A stretch of 64,000 nt of DNA from JBBPYC01 sp965218765 (lineage in GTDB: Bacteria; Pseudomonadota; Gammaproteobacteria; Burkholderiales; Burkholderiaceae_C): contig CBDCLU010000002.1 of assembly GCA_965218765.1 (NCBI GenBank), positions 992,001-1,056,000 of the forward strand. Reading direction: 5' to 3'. Position numbers and translations under genes: made by a program. The notes beneath the pieces are model-generated. The model saw only the letters and a list, made by a program, of their open reading frames with translations. It was not told where the DNA came from and did not search any database. Within the stretch, counting starts at the first letter, position 1. Every line of letters begins with the position of its first letter. Below are positions 1 to 9,028 of this stretch, piece after piece.

Positions 1-1825
1 ACGCACACCACGCGAGGAACGCGACCTTGCTCGGCCGGAAGCCGAAACGCAGGATGTAGTAGAGATGGAAGTCCTGCAACTCGTACGGGCCGATCGTGTC
101 TTCGGACTTCTGCTCGGGTTGCGCCACCGCGGACCCGTCGTCGACTTCCGAACCCGCCTCGGCCGCCGGCACCAGTTCCGGGCTGATCTGCGTGGCGACG
201 ATCGCGTGCAGCGTCGCGCTGCCCGCTGTATCGAACATGCCGCTGTCCGCAACCCAGCCGACCAGATGCTTGATCAAGGTCTTGGGCACGCTTGCGTTCA
301 CGTTGTAGTGCGACATGTGGTCGCCGACGCCGTAGGTGCACCAGCCTAAAGCGAGTTCGCTCAGGTCGCCGGTGCCGACCACGATGCCGCCGTTCGCGTT
401 CGCAAGCCGGAACAGGTGACTGGTGCGCTCGCCGGCCTGCACGTTCTCGAACGTGATGTCGTAGACCGGCTCGCCACGCGCGTACGGATGGCCGAGGTCG
501 GCCAGCATCTGCGCGCAGCTCGGCCGGATATCGATCTCGCGCGCGCTGCAGCCGATCGCGGCCATCAACGCATGCGCCTGCTGCAAGGTGCGGCCGCTGG
601 TCGCAAAACCCGGCATCGTGAAGCCGAGGATGTCGGCCCGAGGGCGCTTCAGCCGGTCCATCGCCTGCGCGCAGACCAAGAGCGCGTGCGTCGAGTCGAG
701 CCCGCCGGAAACGCCGATCACGAGCTTCTGGATACCGGCGGCTTCGACGCGCTGCACGAGCGACTGCACCTGGATGTTGAACACTTCGCGGCAGCGCTCG
801 TCGCGCGTGGCCGGGTCGGCCGGCACGTACGGAAAGCGCTCGATGTCGCGCAGCAGCGCACCGCGCGCTCCCTGGTTGGCCGGCACGTCGAAGACGATGG
901 TGCGCCAGCCGGACAGCGCGCCTTGGTGCCGGCGCACGCTGTCGCCGAACGTGGTCTGGCGCATCCGGTCATGCTCGAGCCGCTCGAGGTCGATGTCGGC
1001 GACGATCCGATGCGATTCGTTGCTGAACCGTTCGCTCTCGGCCAGCAGGTCGCCGCATTCATAGATCAGCGCCTGCCCGTCCCAGGCCAGATCGGTCGTC
1101 GACTCGCCGATGCCGGCCGAGGAATACAAGTAGGCCGCGACGCAGCGCGCCGACTGCAGCGCGACGAGCTGGTGCCGATAGTCGGCCTTGCCGATCGTGA
1201 TGTTGGATGCCGACAGATTCGCGAGTATGGTGGCGCCGGCCAGCGCCGCATAGCTCGACGGCGGCAGCGGCACCCAGACGTCCTCGCAGATCTCCACATG
1301 GATCTTGAGCAGCGGCTGCGCGCTCGCCTGGAAGATCAAATCGGCGCCGAACGGCACGCGCGCGCCGCACAGGTCGATCTCGCGGGACAGCGCGCTGTCG
1401 GCGCCCGCGAACTGGCGCGCCTCATAGAACTCGCCATAGTTCGGCAGATAGGTCTTGGGCACGACGCCGAGCAGCCGGCCGCCCGCGACGACCGCCGCGC
1501 AGTTGAACAGCCGCTGATCGACGCGCAGCGGCAGCCCGACAATGGCCGCCGCGCACACTTTCGTCGACGCCTGCACGACTTGCGCGAGCGCTGCCTCGCA
1601 CGCATCGAGCAGTGCCGCCTGGTGAAACAGGTCGTCGCAGGTATAGGCCGACAGGCCGAGTTCCGGAAACAGCACCAGATCGGCGCCGGCGCCCGCCGCA
1701 TCTTCGTACATCGCTATCGTTTCCGAAGCGTTGAAGGCGGGATCGGCGACCCGGTTCCGCGGCACCGCGACGCACGCGCGCGCAAAACCGTGGCGGCGCG
1801 GATCGAAGAAATCTGCCTGCGTCAT
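1..1825 (-). CDS. nadE: Glutamine-dependent NAD+ synthetase, 3' end outside window
   Basis: Makes NAD+ from deamido-NAD+, using ammonia released from glutamine. The N-terminal nitrilase-fold glutaminase domain (residues about 13-290) shows the expected triad: Glu55 in a FPELGLS context, Lys124 in VPKTYLP and Cys180 in EICEDVW. The NAD synthetase domain carries the ATP-pyrophosphatase loop SGGLDST near residue 373. The gene runs off the left edge after 608 codons, so roughly the last 70-80 residues of this long NadE form (about 680 aa) are missing. The start ATG overlaps the stop of the upstream cysteine hydrolase as ATGA, so the two are probably translationally coupled. Function is confident; only the C-terminus is unseen. 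Confidence 0.95.
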   Translation of the reverse strand, partial: MTQADFFDPRRHGFARACVAVPRNRVADPAFNASETIAMYEDAAGAGADLVLFPELGLSAYTCDDLFHQAALLDACEAALAQVVQASTKVCAAAIVGLPLRVDQRLFNCAAVVAGGRLLGVVPKTYLPNYGEFYEARQFAGADSALSREIDLCGARVPFGADLIFQASAQPLLKIHVEICEDVWVPLPPSSYAALAGATILANLSASNITIGKADYRHQLVALQSARCVAAYLYSSAGIGESTTDLAWDGQALIYECGDLLAESERFSNESHRIVADIDLERLEHDRMRQTTFGDSVRRHQGALSGWRTIVFDVPANQGARGALLRDIERFPYVPADPATRDERCREVFNIQVQSLVQRVEAAGIQKLVIGVSGGLDSTHALLVCAQAMDRLKRPRADILGFTMPGFATSGRTLQQAHALMAAIGCSAREIDIRPSCAQMLADLGHPYARGEPVYDITFENVQAGERTSHLFRLANANGGIVVGTGDLSELALGWCTYGVGDHMSHYNVNASVPKTLIKHLVGWVADSGMFDTAGSATLHAIVATQISPELVPAAEAGSEVDDGSAVAQPEQKSEDTIGPYELQDFHLYYILRFGFRPSKVAFLAWCA

Positions 1826-2436
1826 CGCTCGTGCTCCGTCTGCCGCTTCTCAGCCAGTTCCAGCTCCGATCCGGGCGTGGTGTCGACCTTCAGCACTTCC
1901 TCGTAATGCTGAAGCGCGGCGGCGTTGCGCGCCCGGGACTGCGAAGCGATGCAGTCGCGCGGCACCACCACGTCGAGGTCGCGCATGCGCGCCTCGGCCG
2001 CCGTGACGAGCACGCACTGATCGCTCGCGACGCCCGTGAGCAGCACCCGATCGACCGCAAGATCGCGCAGCAGCAATTCGAGCGGCGTCGAGAAGAACCC
2101 CGAATGCTTGGGCTTCAGCACGAAGTAGTCGTCCGGGTCGGGCGCGAGCGCCTCGGTGATGCGCGCGCCCTGTGAACCGCATTCGCGCGACTCGCGCACC
2201 AGCGTCGCGAAGTCGGACCGCCATTGTCCGTGGTTGTCGTTCGTGTAGGTGACCGGGACGCCGACCGCACGGCAGCGTTTTTTGAGCGCGCAGACGGCCG
2301 GCACGATCTCCAGCGCGCCGCCGACCAGCTTGTCGGCATCGGGAAAATCCCAGCAGCTGATCATGTCGATGATCAGCTGCGCGGTACGGCCGACCGCGGT
2401 CGGCGAGGCAGGGTCGATGGTCGAGGAACGCGGCAT
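1822..2436 (-). CDS. Isochorismatase-family cysteine hydrolase
   Basis: A 204-aa enzyme of the isochorismatase/nicotinamidase superfamily. The Asp-Lys-Cys triad is visible: Asp24 after a hydrophobic strand (LIID), Lys108 in FVLKPKHSGF and Cys141 in GVASDQC, including the Val-Ala bond that is cis in this family. The metal site of true nicotinamidases (Asp-x-His plus a second His) is not complete: the corresponding stretch reads NDNHGQWRSDF, so PncA activity cannot be claimed. It overlaps nadE by 4 bp, which hints at an amide-hydrolase role near NAD metabolism, but this is inference. I chose the ATG at 2436; an in-frame start at 2571 would add 45 low-complexity residues. Confidence 0.85.
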   Translation of the reverse strand: MPRSSTIDPASPTAVGRTAQLIIDMISCWDFPDADKLVGGALEIVPAVCALKKRCRAVGVPVTYTNDNHGQWRSDFATLVRESRECGSQGARITEALAPDPDDYFVLKPKHSGFFSTPLELLLRDLAVDRVLLTGVASDQCVLVTAAEARMRDLDVVVPRDCIASQSRARNAAALQHYEEVLKVDTTPGSELELAEKRQTEHER

Positions 2437-2586
2437 GTTCGATGACTTCGGGCGCGGCGCCGGCCAGCCAGAGCAAGCCGACGCCGGACCCGGTTTGCTC
2501 CGGGTTGTAAAGACGGGGTCCCGCATTGCAAGCTGCATACCCACGGCATGTCGTGCAGCGGGCAGCGGCATCTCGGACAGCCCGGT

Positions 2587-5139
2587 TCAGCTAGCCGCCT
2601 GCCGCAGCGTCTCCACCACCGGCCGCGCGAGCACGCCTCGCAGGCCCCACCAGCCGGCCGCTAGCGCGAGCAGCGCGCCGCAGACAGCTCCCACCAGCGG
2701 CACCAGCGGCGACGCGGTCCAGGCGAACTCGAACACCCAGCGGGCGAGCGCCCAGCCGACGATCGACGCCACCACGCTCGCGAGGAAGCCCGCTAGCAGT
2801 CCAACCCCTGCGAGTTCGGCGCGCTGCACCTGCCGCAGCAGCGACGCACGCGCGCCAACCGCACGCATGATCGCAAATTCCCGCGCGCGCTCCTCGCGCG
2901 TGGCGCTGATCGCGGCGAACAGCACGACCAGGCCAGCCGCAAGCGTGAAGCCGAACAGGAACTCGACCGCGCGGATCACCTGATCGAGCACCCTTTGCAC
3001 TTGCGCAATCGTGGCGCTCAAATCCACCAGCGTGATGTTTGGAAAATCGCGCACCAGCGTGTTGTCGAAATTGCGCGGCTTGCCCACCACATCGGCCGCC
3101 GGCGCGCGGAACGCGCCCATGTAGGTGGTCGGCACGTCGGCCATCCGGTCCACCGGGAACAGCACGAAGAAGTTCGCGCGCAGCGATCCCCAGTCCACCT
3201 TGCGCAGCGATGTGATGCGCGCGGACGTCTGAATGCCGCCGACATCGAAGCGCAGCCGGTCGCCGAGCTTCAGGTTGAGCCGCTCGGCGATGCCGTCTTC
3301 CACACTGACCTCGCCGGGGCGGTTCGGCTCCCAGCGACCCGCGACGATCTGGTTGTGCGGCGGCGGCTCGGCGCTGAACGACAGGTTGAATTCACGGTCC
3401 AGCGAACGCGGCGCGTTCTGGTCGGCATCGGCATCCGTGCCGGCGTCCGACGCAGCCGCCGCCTTGCCGTTCACCTCCACCAGCCGGCCGCGGATCATCG
3501 GATACCAGTCGTAGTTGCCGATGCCGGCGCCCTTCAGCTCCGCCTGGAATTTAATGGCCTGCTCCGGCATCACGTTGATGACGAAGCGGTTCGGCGCGTC
3601 GGGCGGCGTCGCGCTGCGCCAGCTGCCGATCAGATCGGTGCGCAGCAGCACCAGCAGCACCAGCGCGAGCAGGCCGACCGCGAGCGCGCTGACCTGCACC
3701 ACCGCGAAGCCGGGCCGTGCGGAGATCTGCCGCGTCGCCAGCACCAGCCAGCGCGGCGCGGTCGCCTCGTTCACGACCCGGCGCAGCAGCTTCACCGCGC
3801 CGTAGCTGAGCGCTGCGAACAGCAGCACCGCGCCCGCGAAGCCGCCGACTGCGATCAGCCCGAGCTTCAGATCACGGCTGGTGGCCAGCAACAGCAATGT
3901 GAACCCCAGCACGCCGAGCGCGAGAACGGCTGCCGATGCGGGCCGCAGATTGCCCATTTCGCGCCGGATCACGCGGATCGGCGGCACCTGCGCAAGCTGC
4001 AGCACCGGCGGCAGCCCGAACGCAAGCAGCAACGTGAGTCCGACGCCCAGCCCGAAGCCGACCGGCCACCAGCCCGGCGCCGGCAGCCCGGCCGCGACCA
4101 GCCCCGACAGCAGCAGCACGAAGCCGTAGTGCACCGCGAACCCGAGCACGGTGCCCAGCAGGCTTGCCGCGATGCCGATCAGCACGAACTCGAAGCCGTA
4201 CGCGAGCGCGATGCTGCGCTGCGACGTACCCAGCACGCGCAGCAGCGCGCAGGCGTCCAGGTGGTTGGCAGCAAAACCGCGTGCGGTCAGCGCGACCGCC
4301 ACGGCGCTCAGCAACGCCGACAGCAGCGCGACCAGATTCAAGAACTTGTTGGCGCGATCCAGCGTCTGGCGCATCGCGGGCCGGCCGGTGTCGAGCGTTT
4401 CGATGCGCAGGCCGCGTGCATCGGGTTTGGCGATCAGGGCTTCAGCGCGCGCGATGAACTGCGCGACCGGTTGCGCTTCGCCGGCCACGGCGAGCCGATA
4501 GTTGAGGCGACTGGCAGGCTGGATCAGCGCGGTCGCGGGCAGATCGGCGCGGTTCATCATCACGCGCGGCGAAAAGCTCGCGAAGCCCATGCCGCGGTCC
4601 GGCTCGATCGCGATCAGCCGGCCGATGCGCAGGCTTGCGTCGCCGAGCAGCAGTGGGTCGCCAACTTTCAGGTTCAGCGCACCGAGCAAGGCCGGATCGA
4701 CCCAGGCCTCGCCGGCCGCCGGCACGTCGCGCGTCGGGCCGGCCGGTGTGTCGAGGTCGCTCGCCACGCGCATCGTGCCGCGCAGCGGATAGCCGTCTTC
4801 GACTGCCTTGAGCGCCACCAGCCGCGCAGCACCGCCCTGAGCGTCCGTGGCGCGCGCCATCGTCGGAAACGTCAGCGTGGTGGCGGTGCGCAGGCCCAGC
4901 GACGCTGCAGCTGCCGCCAACGCCGGCGGCGGCGCGTGGTCGCTCGACACGACCGCATCGCCGCCGAGCAACTGCCGCGCATCACGGGCCAGGCCGCCTT
5001 GCAGCCGGTCCGCGAAAAAGCCGACTGCGGTCAGTGCGGCGACCGCCAGCGCAACGGCCAGGACCAGCAGCCGCAGTTCGCCTGCGCGCAAGTCACGCCG
5101 CAGATTGCGCCAGCCGAGTTTCCAGAAAGGGGCGTTCAT
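2587..5139 (-). CDS. FtsX-like ABC transporter permease (YbbP type)
   Basis: An 850-aa inner-membrane protein with the two-FtsX-domain layout of YbbP/LolE-like mechanotransmission permeases: one N-terminal membrane helix (about residues 22-42), a large periplasmic region, a block of helices near 265-400, a second periplasmic region rich in charged residues, and a C-terminal three-helix FtsX block with the typical ATREERAREFAIMRAVGA motif before its last helices. Family members usually work with a separate YbbA-type ATPase, sometimes beside a TesA-like esterase; neither is adjacent here. The ATG at 5139 begins a typical N-terminus (MNAPFWKLGWRNL); the longer in-frame extension to 5649 runs antisense across the neighbouring gene and is rejected. 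The substrate is unknown. Confidence 0.88.
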   Translation of the reverse strand: MNAPFWKLGWRNLRRDLRAGELRLLVLAVALAVAALTAVGFFADRLQGGLARDARQLLGGDAVVSSDHAPPPALAAAAASLGLRTATTLTFPTMARATDAQGGAARLVALKAVEDGYPLRGTMRVASDLDTPAGPTRDVPAAGEAWVDPALLGALNLKVGDPLLLGDASLRIGRLIAIEPDRGMGFASFSPRVMMNRADLPATALIQPASRLNYRLAVAGEAQPVAQFIARAEALIAKPDARGLRIETLDTGRPAMRQTLDRANKFLNLVALLSALLSAVAVALTARGFAANHLDACALLRVLGTSQRSIALAYGFEFVLIGIAASLLGTVLGFAVHYGFVLLLSGLVAAGLPAPGWWPVGFGLGVGLTLLLAFGLPPVLQLAQVPPIRVIRREMGNLRPASAAVLALGVLGFTLLLLATSRDLKLGLIAVGGFAGAVLLFAALSYGAVKLLRRVVNEATAPRWLVLATRQISARPGFAVVQVSALAVGLLALVLLVLLRTDLIGSWRSATPPDAPNRFVINVMPEQAIKFQAELKGAGIGNYDWYPMIRGRLVEVNGKAAAASDAGTDADADQNAPRSLDREFNLSFSAEPPPHNQIVAGRWEPNRPGEVSVEDGIAERLNLKLGDRLRFDVGGIQTSARITSLRKVDWGSLRANFFVLFPVDRMADVPTTYMGAFRAPAADVVGKPRNFDNTLVRDFPNITLVDLSATIAQVQRVLDQVIRAVEFLFGFTLAAGLVVLFAAISATREERAREFAIMRAVGARASLLRQVQRAELAGVGLLAGFLASVVASIVGWALARWVFEFAWTASPLVPLVGAVCGALLALAAGWWGLRGVLARPVVETLRQAAS

Positions 5140-5285
5140 GGCGTTGGACCATAGCGGAATGCCGGCGCCCGGGGCTTTGCGCGGTGGCAATGGCCTGTGG
5201 GCGCTGCGCGCATTGCCGAGCGCGGCCGTGGTTGCAATCGGTGCAGCGCCGGACGTCTGGCACCTGTGGCTGCGGTTGGCCAGCG

Positions 5286-6521
5286 TCAGCGCAGCTGGTC
5301 GAGCAGCTGCACGAACGCCTGACTGCGTGCCTTGCGCGACGCCGCCTGCGTGGCCGCTGCATCGGGCAGCGCCGCGCGCCCGGACCGGACCGATGCCACG
5401 AAGCGCGGCAATATGGCGGCGATCTCGTCGGCCGAATCGAGCCGCGCGATCGCATCGAGCCTGGCTTCGCGCAGCACGCCTGCCGTGTCCCCGGCCGGAT
5501 CGGTCAACGCGAGGATCGGGCGGCCCGCGCGCAGGTATTCGTAAATCTTGGCGGGAATCTGCTCGTTGCAGTTGGCCGCCTGCAGCACCAGCAGGCCATC
5601 GACCGACAGCATTTCTGCGAGCGCCTCGCGGTAGTTGATCGCGGGGCACAGCTCGATGAACTCGCTGGCGCCGTGTGCCGCCCCGAGCTTGTGCAACAGA
5701 TCGTCATGCACCGAAGCACGGAAGCGCAGCCGCAGGTCGGCCGGGGTCAGCACGCCCGCGGCGTTCAGGCGGCCGAGCGCGATGAACAGTTGCGTCGGAT
5801 CGCGTTCCGACGGATAGACGATGCCGCTGTGCAGCAGCACCAATGGGCCTGCGTCGGTAGCAGCGTTGGATGCAGCCGGGGCAAGCCCGGCGAAGCTGTC
5901 TTCGTCGTAGCCGTTTTCAAGCACCGTGATGCGGTCGGCTGCGGCGGGATAGCGCTCCCGATACATGCGTGCGGCGCTCGGTGTGGTGAACACGCACATG
6001 CGCGCCTGTGCTACCGCCTGCTCTTCGATCCGCTTGAAGCGTTGCCAGGTTTTCGGGTCCGGCGGATAGCCCTCCTGCGCCATCGGATCGCGGAAGTCGG
6101 CGATCCACGGCAGGCCGCTTTTGCGCTGCAGTTTGGCGCCGATCAGGTGCGCGGTGGCGATCGGATAGGTGGACCAGATCGCATCGGGCTTGAATTTGTC
6201 GATCAGGCGCATGCCCTGCCGCACTGCGGCGAACTTCCAGCTGACCCAGCGATCCGGCCGCGCCATGAAGCCGAGGTGGCGGCCGGCCATCGTCAGATGC
6301 CGTGCGGTGTCGAGTGCGAACGCGCGGCGCACCACGGTGTTCGGTGGAATTTCGGGCAGCAGATCGTCGCTGGTCTGCACATAGGCACGCGGGTCTGCAC
6401 TCAGCACCAGCGGCTGCCAACCGTGCGCCGGCAGGTGCTGCACGAAGCGCAAGGTGCGCTGGATGCCGCTGCTTCCCGCCAGCGGCGGAAAGTGGAAGGC
6501 GATCATCAGCAGGCGTTTCAA
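5286..6521 (-). CDS. GT4-like glycosyltransferase
   Basis: A protein of about 411 aa resembling GT-B fold, family 4-type glycosyltransferases. The first beta strand and loop (KRLLMIAFHFPPLAGSSG) fit the N-terminal donor/acceptor domain. A GIPLWIADFRDPM-like stretch, a TVLENGYD strand in the middle, and a C-terminal region ending with KIYEYLRAGRPILAL are all typical. The start is uncertain: TTG 6521 preserves the first strand, ATG 6506 would cut it, and GTG 6602 adds a proline-rich leader. The gene stands alone between the permease and ribE, so the sugar and acceptor cannot be inferred; related enzymes decorate exopolysaccharide or envelope glycans. Confidence 0.8.
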   Translation of the reverse strand: MKRLLMIAFHFPPLAGSSGIQRTLRFVQHLPAHGWQPLVLSADPRAYVQTSDDLLPEIPPNTVVRRAFALDTARHLTMAGRHLGFMARPDRWVSWKFAAVRQGMRLIDKFKPDAIWSTYPIATAHLIGAKLQRKSGLPWIADFRDPMAQEGYPPDPKTWQRFKRIEEQAVAQARMCVFTTPSAARMYRERYPAAADRITVLENGYDEDSFAGLAPAASNAATDAGPLVLLHSGIVYPSERDPTQLFIALGRLNAAGVLTPADLRLRFRASVHDDLLHKLGAAHGASEFIELCPAINYREALAEMLSVDGLLVLQAANCNEQIPAKIYEYLRAGRPILALTDPAGDTAGVLREARLDAIARLDSADEIAAILPRFVASVRSGRAALPDAAATQAASRKARSQAFVQLLDQLR

Positions 6522-6697
6522 GCGGGCGGGCCGTGGCGGCGGAACGGATAGGGGCGGCGGCACTGCTGCCGAACGGCGACCGCCGGTGGACGGCAGTGGC
6601 ACTCAAATGATAAGCGGGGACAGGACGGAACCAGCCGCGTGGCTCGAATTCGACCACCGGCGCCGACCACCCGCTCGATCCCTGCGAAAATAAGCCG

Positions 6698-7339
6698 ATG
6701 TTTACGGGAATCGTCAGCGCAGTCGGCCAGATCATGTCGGTGCAACCCCTCGGCGCCACGCCGGCGCATGGTATGCGCGTGCAGATTGGCGTGCCGGCCG
6801 GCTTCCTCGACGACGTGGCTGCGGGCGACAGCATCGCGATCAACGGCGCCTGCATGACGGTGGCCGTGTTCGATCCGGCAGCCGCGCAGTTCGAGGTCGA
6901 CGTGTCGGCCGAATCGCTGGCGCGCACGGACGGCTGGCAGCCGGACCAGCCGGTGAACCTGGAGAAGGCGCTGCGCGCCAGCGACCGGCTCGGCGGCCAT
7001 ATGGTGGCCGGCCACGTGGACGGCGTCGGCACCGTGCGGCGCTTCGCGGCCGTAGGCGAAAGCATCGAGCTGCAGATCGCAGCACCGCGGGCGCTGGCGC
7101 GCTATCTCGCGTTCAAGGGCTCGATCGCGGTCGATGGCGTGAGCCTCACGATCAACTCGGTGACCGACGCATCGGATGCAAGCGTGATCGCCATCAATCT
7201 GATCCCGCACACGCTTGCGCATACCGCGTTCAGCCGCCTGCGCGAAGGCACGCGTGTGAATCTGGAGATCGACACGATCGCCCGTTATGTCGAACGCATG
7301 CTGGCACTAAGTGCCGCCGACCGACCGACCACCGTTTGA
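6698..7339 (+). CDS. ribE: Riboflavin synthase, alpha subunit
   Basis: Converts two 6,7-dimethyl-8-ribityllumazines into riboflavin plus a pyrimidinedione in the cytoplasm, the last step of riboflavin synthesis. The 213-aa protein begins with the invariant MFTGIV and consists of two tandem lumazine-binding barrels (about residues 1-97 and 98-200), each with a GxHxVxGHVDG or equivalent signature (LGGHMVAGHVDG near residue 102). Size is normal for the family. It leads a plus-strand riboflavin run, 12 bp before the ribB fusion. No FMN-riboswitch consensus is visible in the 95 bp upstream. Confidence 0.96.
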   Translation: MFTGIVSAVGQIMSVQPLGATPAHGMRVQIGVPAGFLDDVAAGDSIAINGACMTVAVFDPAAAQFEVDVSAESLARTDGWQPDQPVNLEKALRASDRLGGHMVAGHVDGVGTVRRFAAVGESIELQIAAPRALARYLAFKGSIAVDGVSLTINSVTDASDASVIAINLIPHTLAHTAFSRLREGTRVNLEIDTIARYVERMLALSAADRPTTV

Positions 7340-7351
7340 GGATTGCACCCG

Positions 7352-8512
7352 ATGAATCAGCCACACCTGCATGCGGTGGAGACCGGCAAACGCCTGCGGA
7401 CCGTCGGCATTTCACCGGTCGACGACATCGTGGCCGAGTTGCGTGCCGGCCGCATGGTGATCCTGGTCGATGAGGAAGACCGCGAGAACGAGGGCGATCT
7501 GGTGCTTGCGGCCGAGCATGTGACGCCAGCTGCGATCAACTTCATGGCGCGCTTCGGCCGCGGACTGATCTGCCTGACGCTGACCGGCGAGCATTGCGAA
7601 CGGCTGCAACTGCCGCCGATGACAACCAAAAACGGCACGCGCCACTCGACCGCGTTCACGGTGTCGATCGAGGCTTCGACCGGCGTCACGACCGGCATCT
7701 CTGCGGCCGACCGGGCCCGTACCGTGCAGGCGGCGGTCGCGCGCGGCGCGCGGGCCGACGACCTGGTGCAGCCGGGCCACATCTTTCCGCTGCAGGCGGT
7801 GGCCGGCGGCGTGCTGATGCGCGCAGGCCACACGGAAGCCGGCTGCGATCTCGCGGCGCTGGCCGGCTGCGTGCCGGCGTCGGTGATCTGCGAAATCATG
7901 AAGGACGACGGCACCATGGCGCGCCTGCCGGATCTGCAGGTGTTCGCGGCCGAACACGGCTTGAAAATCGGCACCATCGCCGACCTGATCGAACACCGCA
8001 GCCGGACCGAGTCGTTGATCGAAAAGATCGGCAGCCGCCCGATCCAGACCGCGTTCGGCGCGTTCGTCGCGCACGCCTACCGGGACCAGCCCAGCGGCGG
8101 CGTGCATCTGGCGCTGGTGCGCGGCGAATGGGATGCGCACGACGTGGTGACGGTGCGCGTGCATGAACCGCTTTCAGTGCTCGACGCGCTGGAGCGGGGC
8201 CGTCAGATGCATTCCTGGAGTCTGGAGCGAAGCCTGAAGCGGATCGAGGAAATCGGCGCCGGCGTGGTGGTGCTGCTCAATTGCGGTGAAAGCGGCGCGC
8301 AGTTGCTCGCGCAGTTCGAGGGCACCGCGCAGGCGGCGCATGCACCGGTACGCGGCGGCATGGACCTGCGCAGCTACGGCATCGGCGCGCAGATCCTGCG
8401 CGAATGCGGCGTGCAGCGCATGACCCTGCTCGGCAAGCCGCGCCGGCTGCCGAGCATGACCGGCTACGGCCTGGAGATCACCGGTTTCGTGCCGGACGAG
8501 GCCAGCCTTTGA
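7352..8512 (+). CDS. ribB: 3,4-dihydroxy-2-butanone-4-phosphate synthase fused to a degenerate GTP cyclohydrolase II domain
   Basis: The N-terminal half (residues about 20-215) is an intact RibB domain that makes the four-carbon unit of lumazine from ribulose-5-phosphate. The acidic loop DEEDRENEGD is at 40-49, followed later by GHIFPL and HTEAGCDL. The C-terminal half aligns in length and position with RibA but lacks the cysteine-rich zinc motif (VHEPLSVLDALE stands where family members have HSECLTGD...CDCG) and the EGRGIGL-type loop, so it should not act as GTP cyclohydrolase II. This is the RibBX-type arrangement known in some proteobacteria. ATG 7352 is preferred because GAGG at 7338 is well spaced; a TTG nine bases earlier is too close. 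Confidence 0.93.
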   Translation: MNQPHLHAVETGKRLRTVGISPVDDIVAELRAGRMVILVDEEDRENEGDLVLAAEHVTPAAINFMARFGRGLICLTLTGEHCERLQLPPMTTKNGTRHSTAFTVSIEASTGVTTGISAADRARTVQAAVARGARADDLVQPGHIFPLQAVAGGVLMRAGHTEAGCDLAALAGCVPASVICEIMKDDGTMARLPDLQVFAAEHGLKIGTIADLIEHRSRTESLIEKIGSRPIQTAFGAFVAHAYRDQPSGGVHLALVRGEWDAHDVVTVRVHEPLSVLDALERGRQMHSWSLERSLKRIEEIGAGVVVLLNCGESGAQLLAQFEGTAQAAHAPVRGGMDLRSYGIGAQILRECGVQRMTLLGKPRRLPSMTGYGLEITGFVPDEASL

Positions 8513-8551
8513 GCACCGCAAATACCATCCAGAGAAAAGTGAAGACGCCTC

Positions 8552-9028
8552 ATGTTTGAACCCGGCCGAGCCGCCCGCCCCGCCACACTTGACGGCAGCG
8601 GCCTGTCGATCGGCATCGTGCAGGCACGCTTCAACGAGTCGGTCACCGATGCGCTGCTGGCTGCGTGCCGTGAGGAGCTGGCTGCGCTCGGCGTCGCCGC
8701 CGATGCGATGGAGCTGGTGCAGGTGCCCGGCGCGCTGGAAATTCCGTTGGCACTGCAGGCACTGGCCGACAGTGGCCGGCACCGCGCGCTGATCGCGCTG
8801 GGCTGCATCGTGCGCGGCGAAACCTATCACTTCGAGCTGGTCGCCAACGAGTCCGGTGCCGGCGTCACGCGCGTGGCGCTGGACCAGCGGATCCCGATTG
8901 CGAATGCGATCCTGACGACCGAAACCCTCGCCCAGGCGCAGGCGCGCCAGCACGACAAGGGCCGGGATGCAGCGCGGGTCGCGGTGGAAATGGCGCAGTG
9001 GCTGCGCGCACGGCAGCGCGCGGCATGA
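8552..9028 (+). CDS. ribH: 6,7-dimethyl-8-ribityllumazine synthase
   Basis: Condenses the RibB product with the pyrimidine from the RibA/RibD branch to make lumazine, the substrate of RibE. The 158-aa protein has the family landmarks in order: RFNE near residue 26 (pyrimidine binding), VPGALEIP at 58-65, GCIVRGETYHFE with the proton-shuttling His93, and the NESGAGV phosphate loop that follows. It lies 39 bp after the ribB fusion, and its TGA overlaps the nusB ATG as ATGA. The ribH-nusB pair is a widely conserved arrangement. Confidence 0.96.
   Translation: MFEPGRAARPATLDGSGLSIGIVQARFNESVTDALLAACREELAALGVAADAMELVQVPGALEIPLALQALADSGRHRALIALGCIVRGETYHFELVANESGAGVTRVALDQRIPIANAILTTETLAQAQARQHDKGRDAARVAVEMAQWLRARQRAA

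Noticed and set aside
2995..5154. 719-codon open frame on the plus strand
   Set aside because: Antisense to the FtsX permease. His/Arg/Gln-rich translation without family motifs is typical of mirror frames in high-GC DNA.
6603..6697. Possible FMN riboswitch before ribE
   Set aside because: The conserved RFN elements are not recognisable and the space is too short for a full aptamer.
5917..7222. Minus-strand frames of 382 and 234 codons around the glycosyltransferase/ribE junction
   Set aside because: They overlap genes with clear motifs in other frames and are not homologous to anything I recognise.
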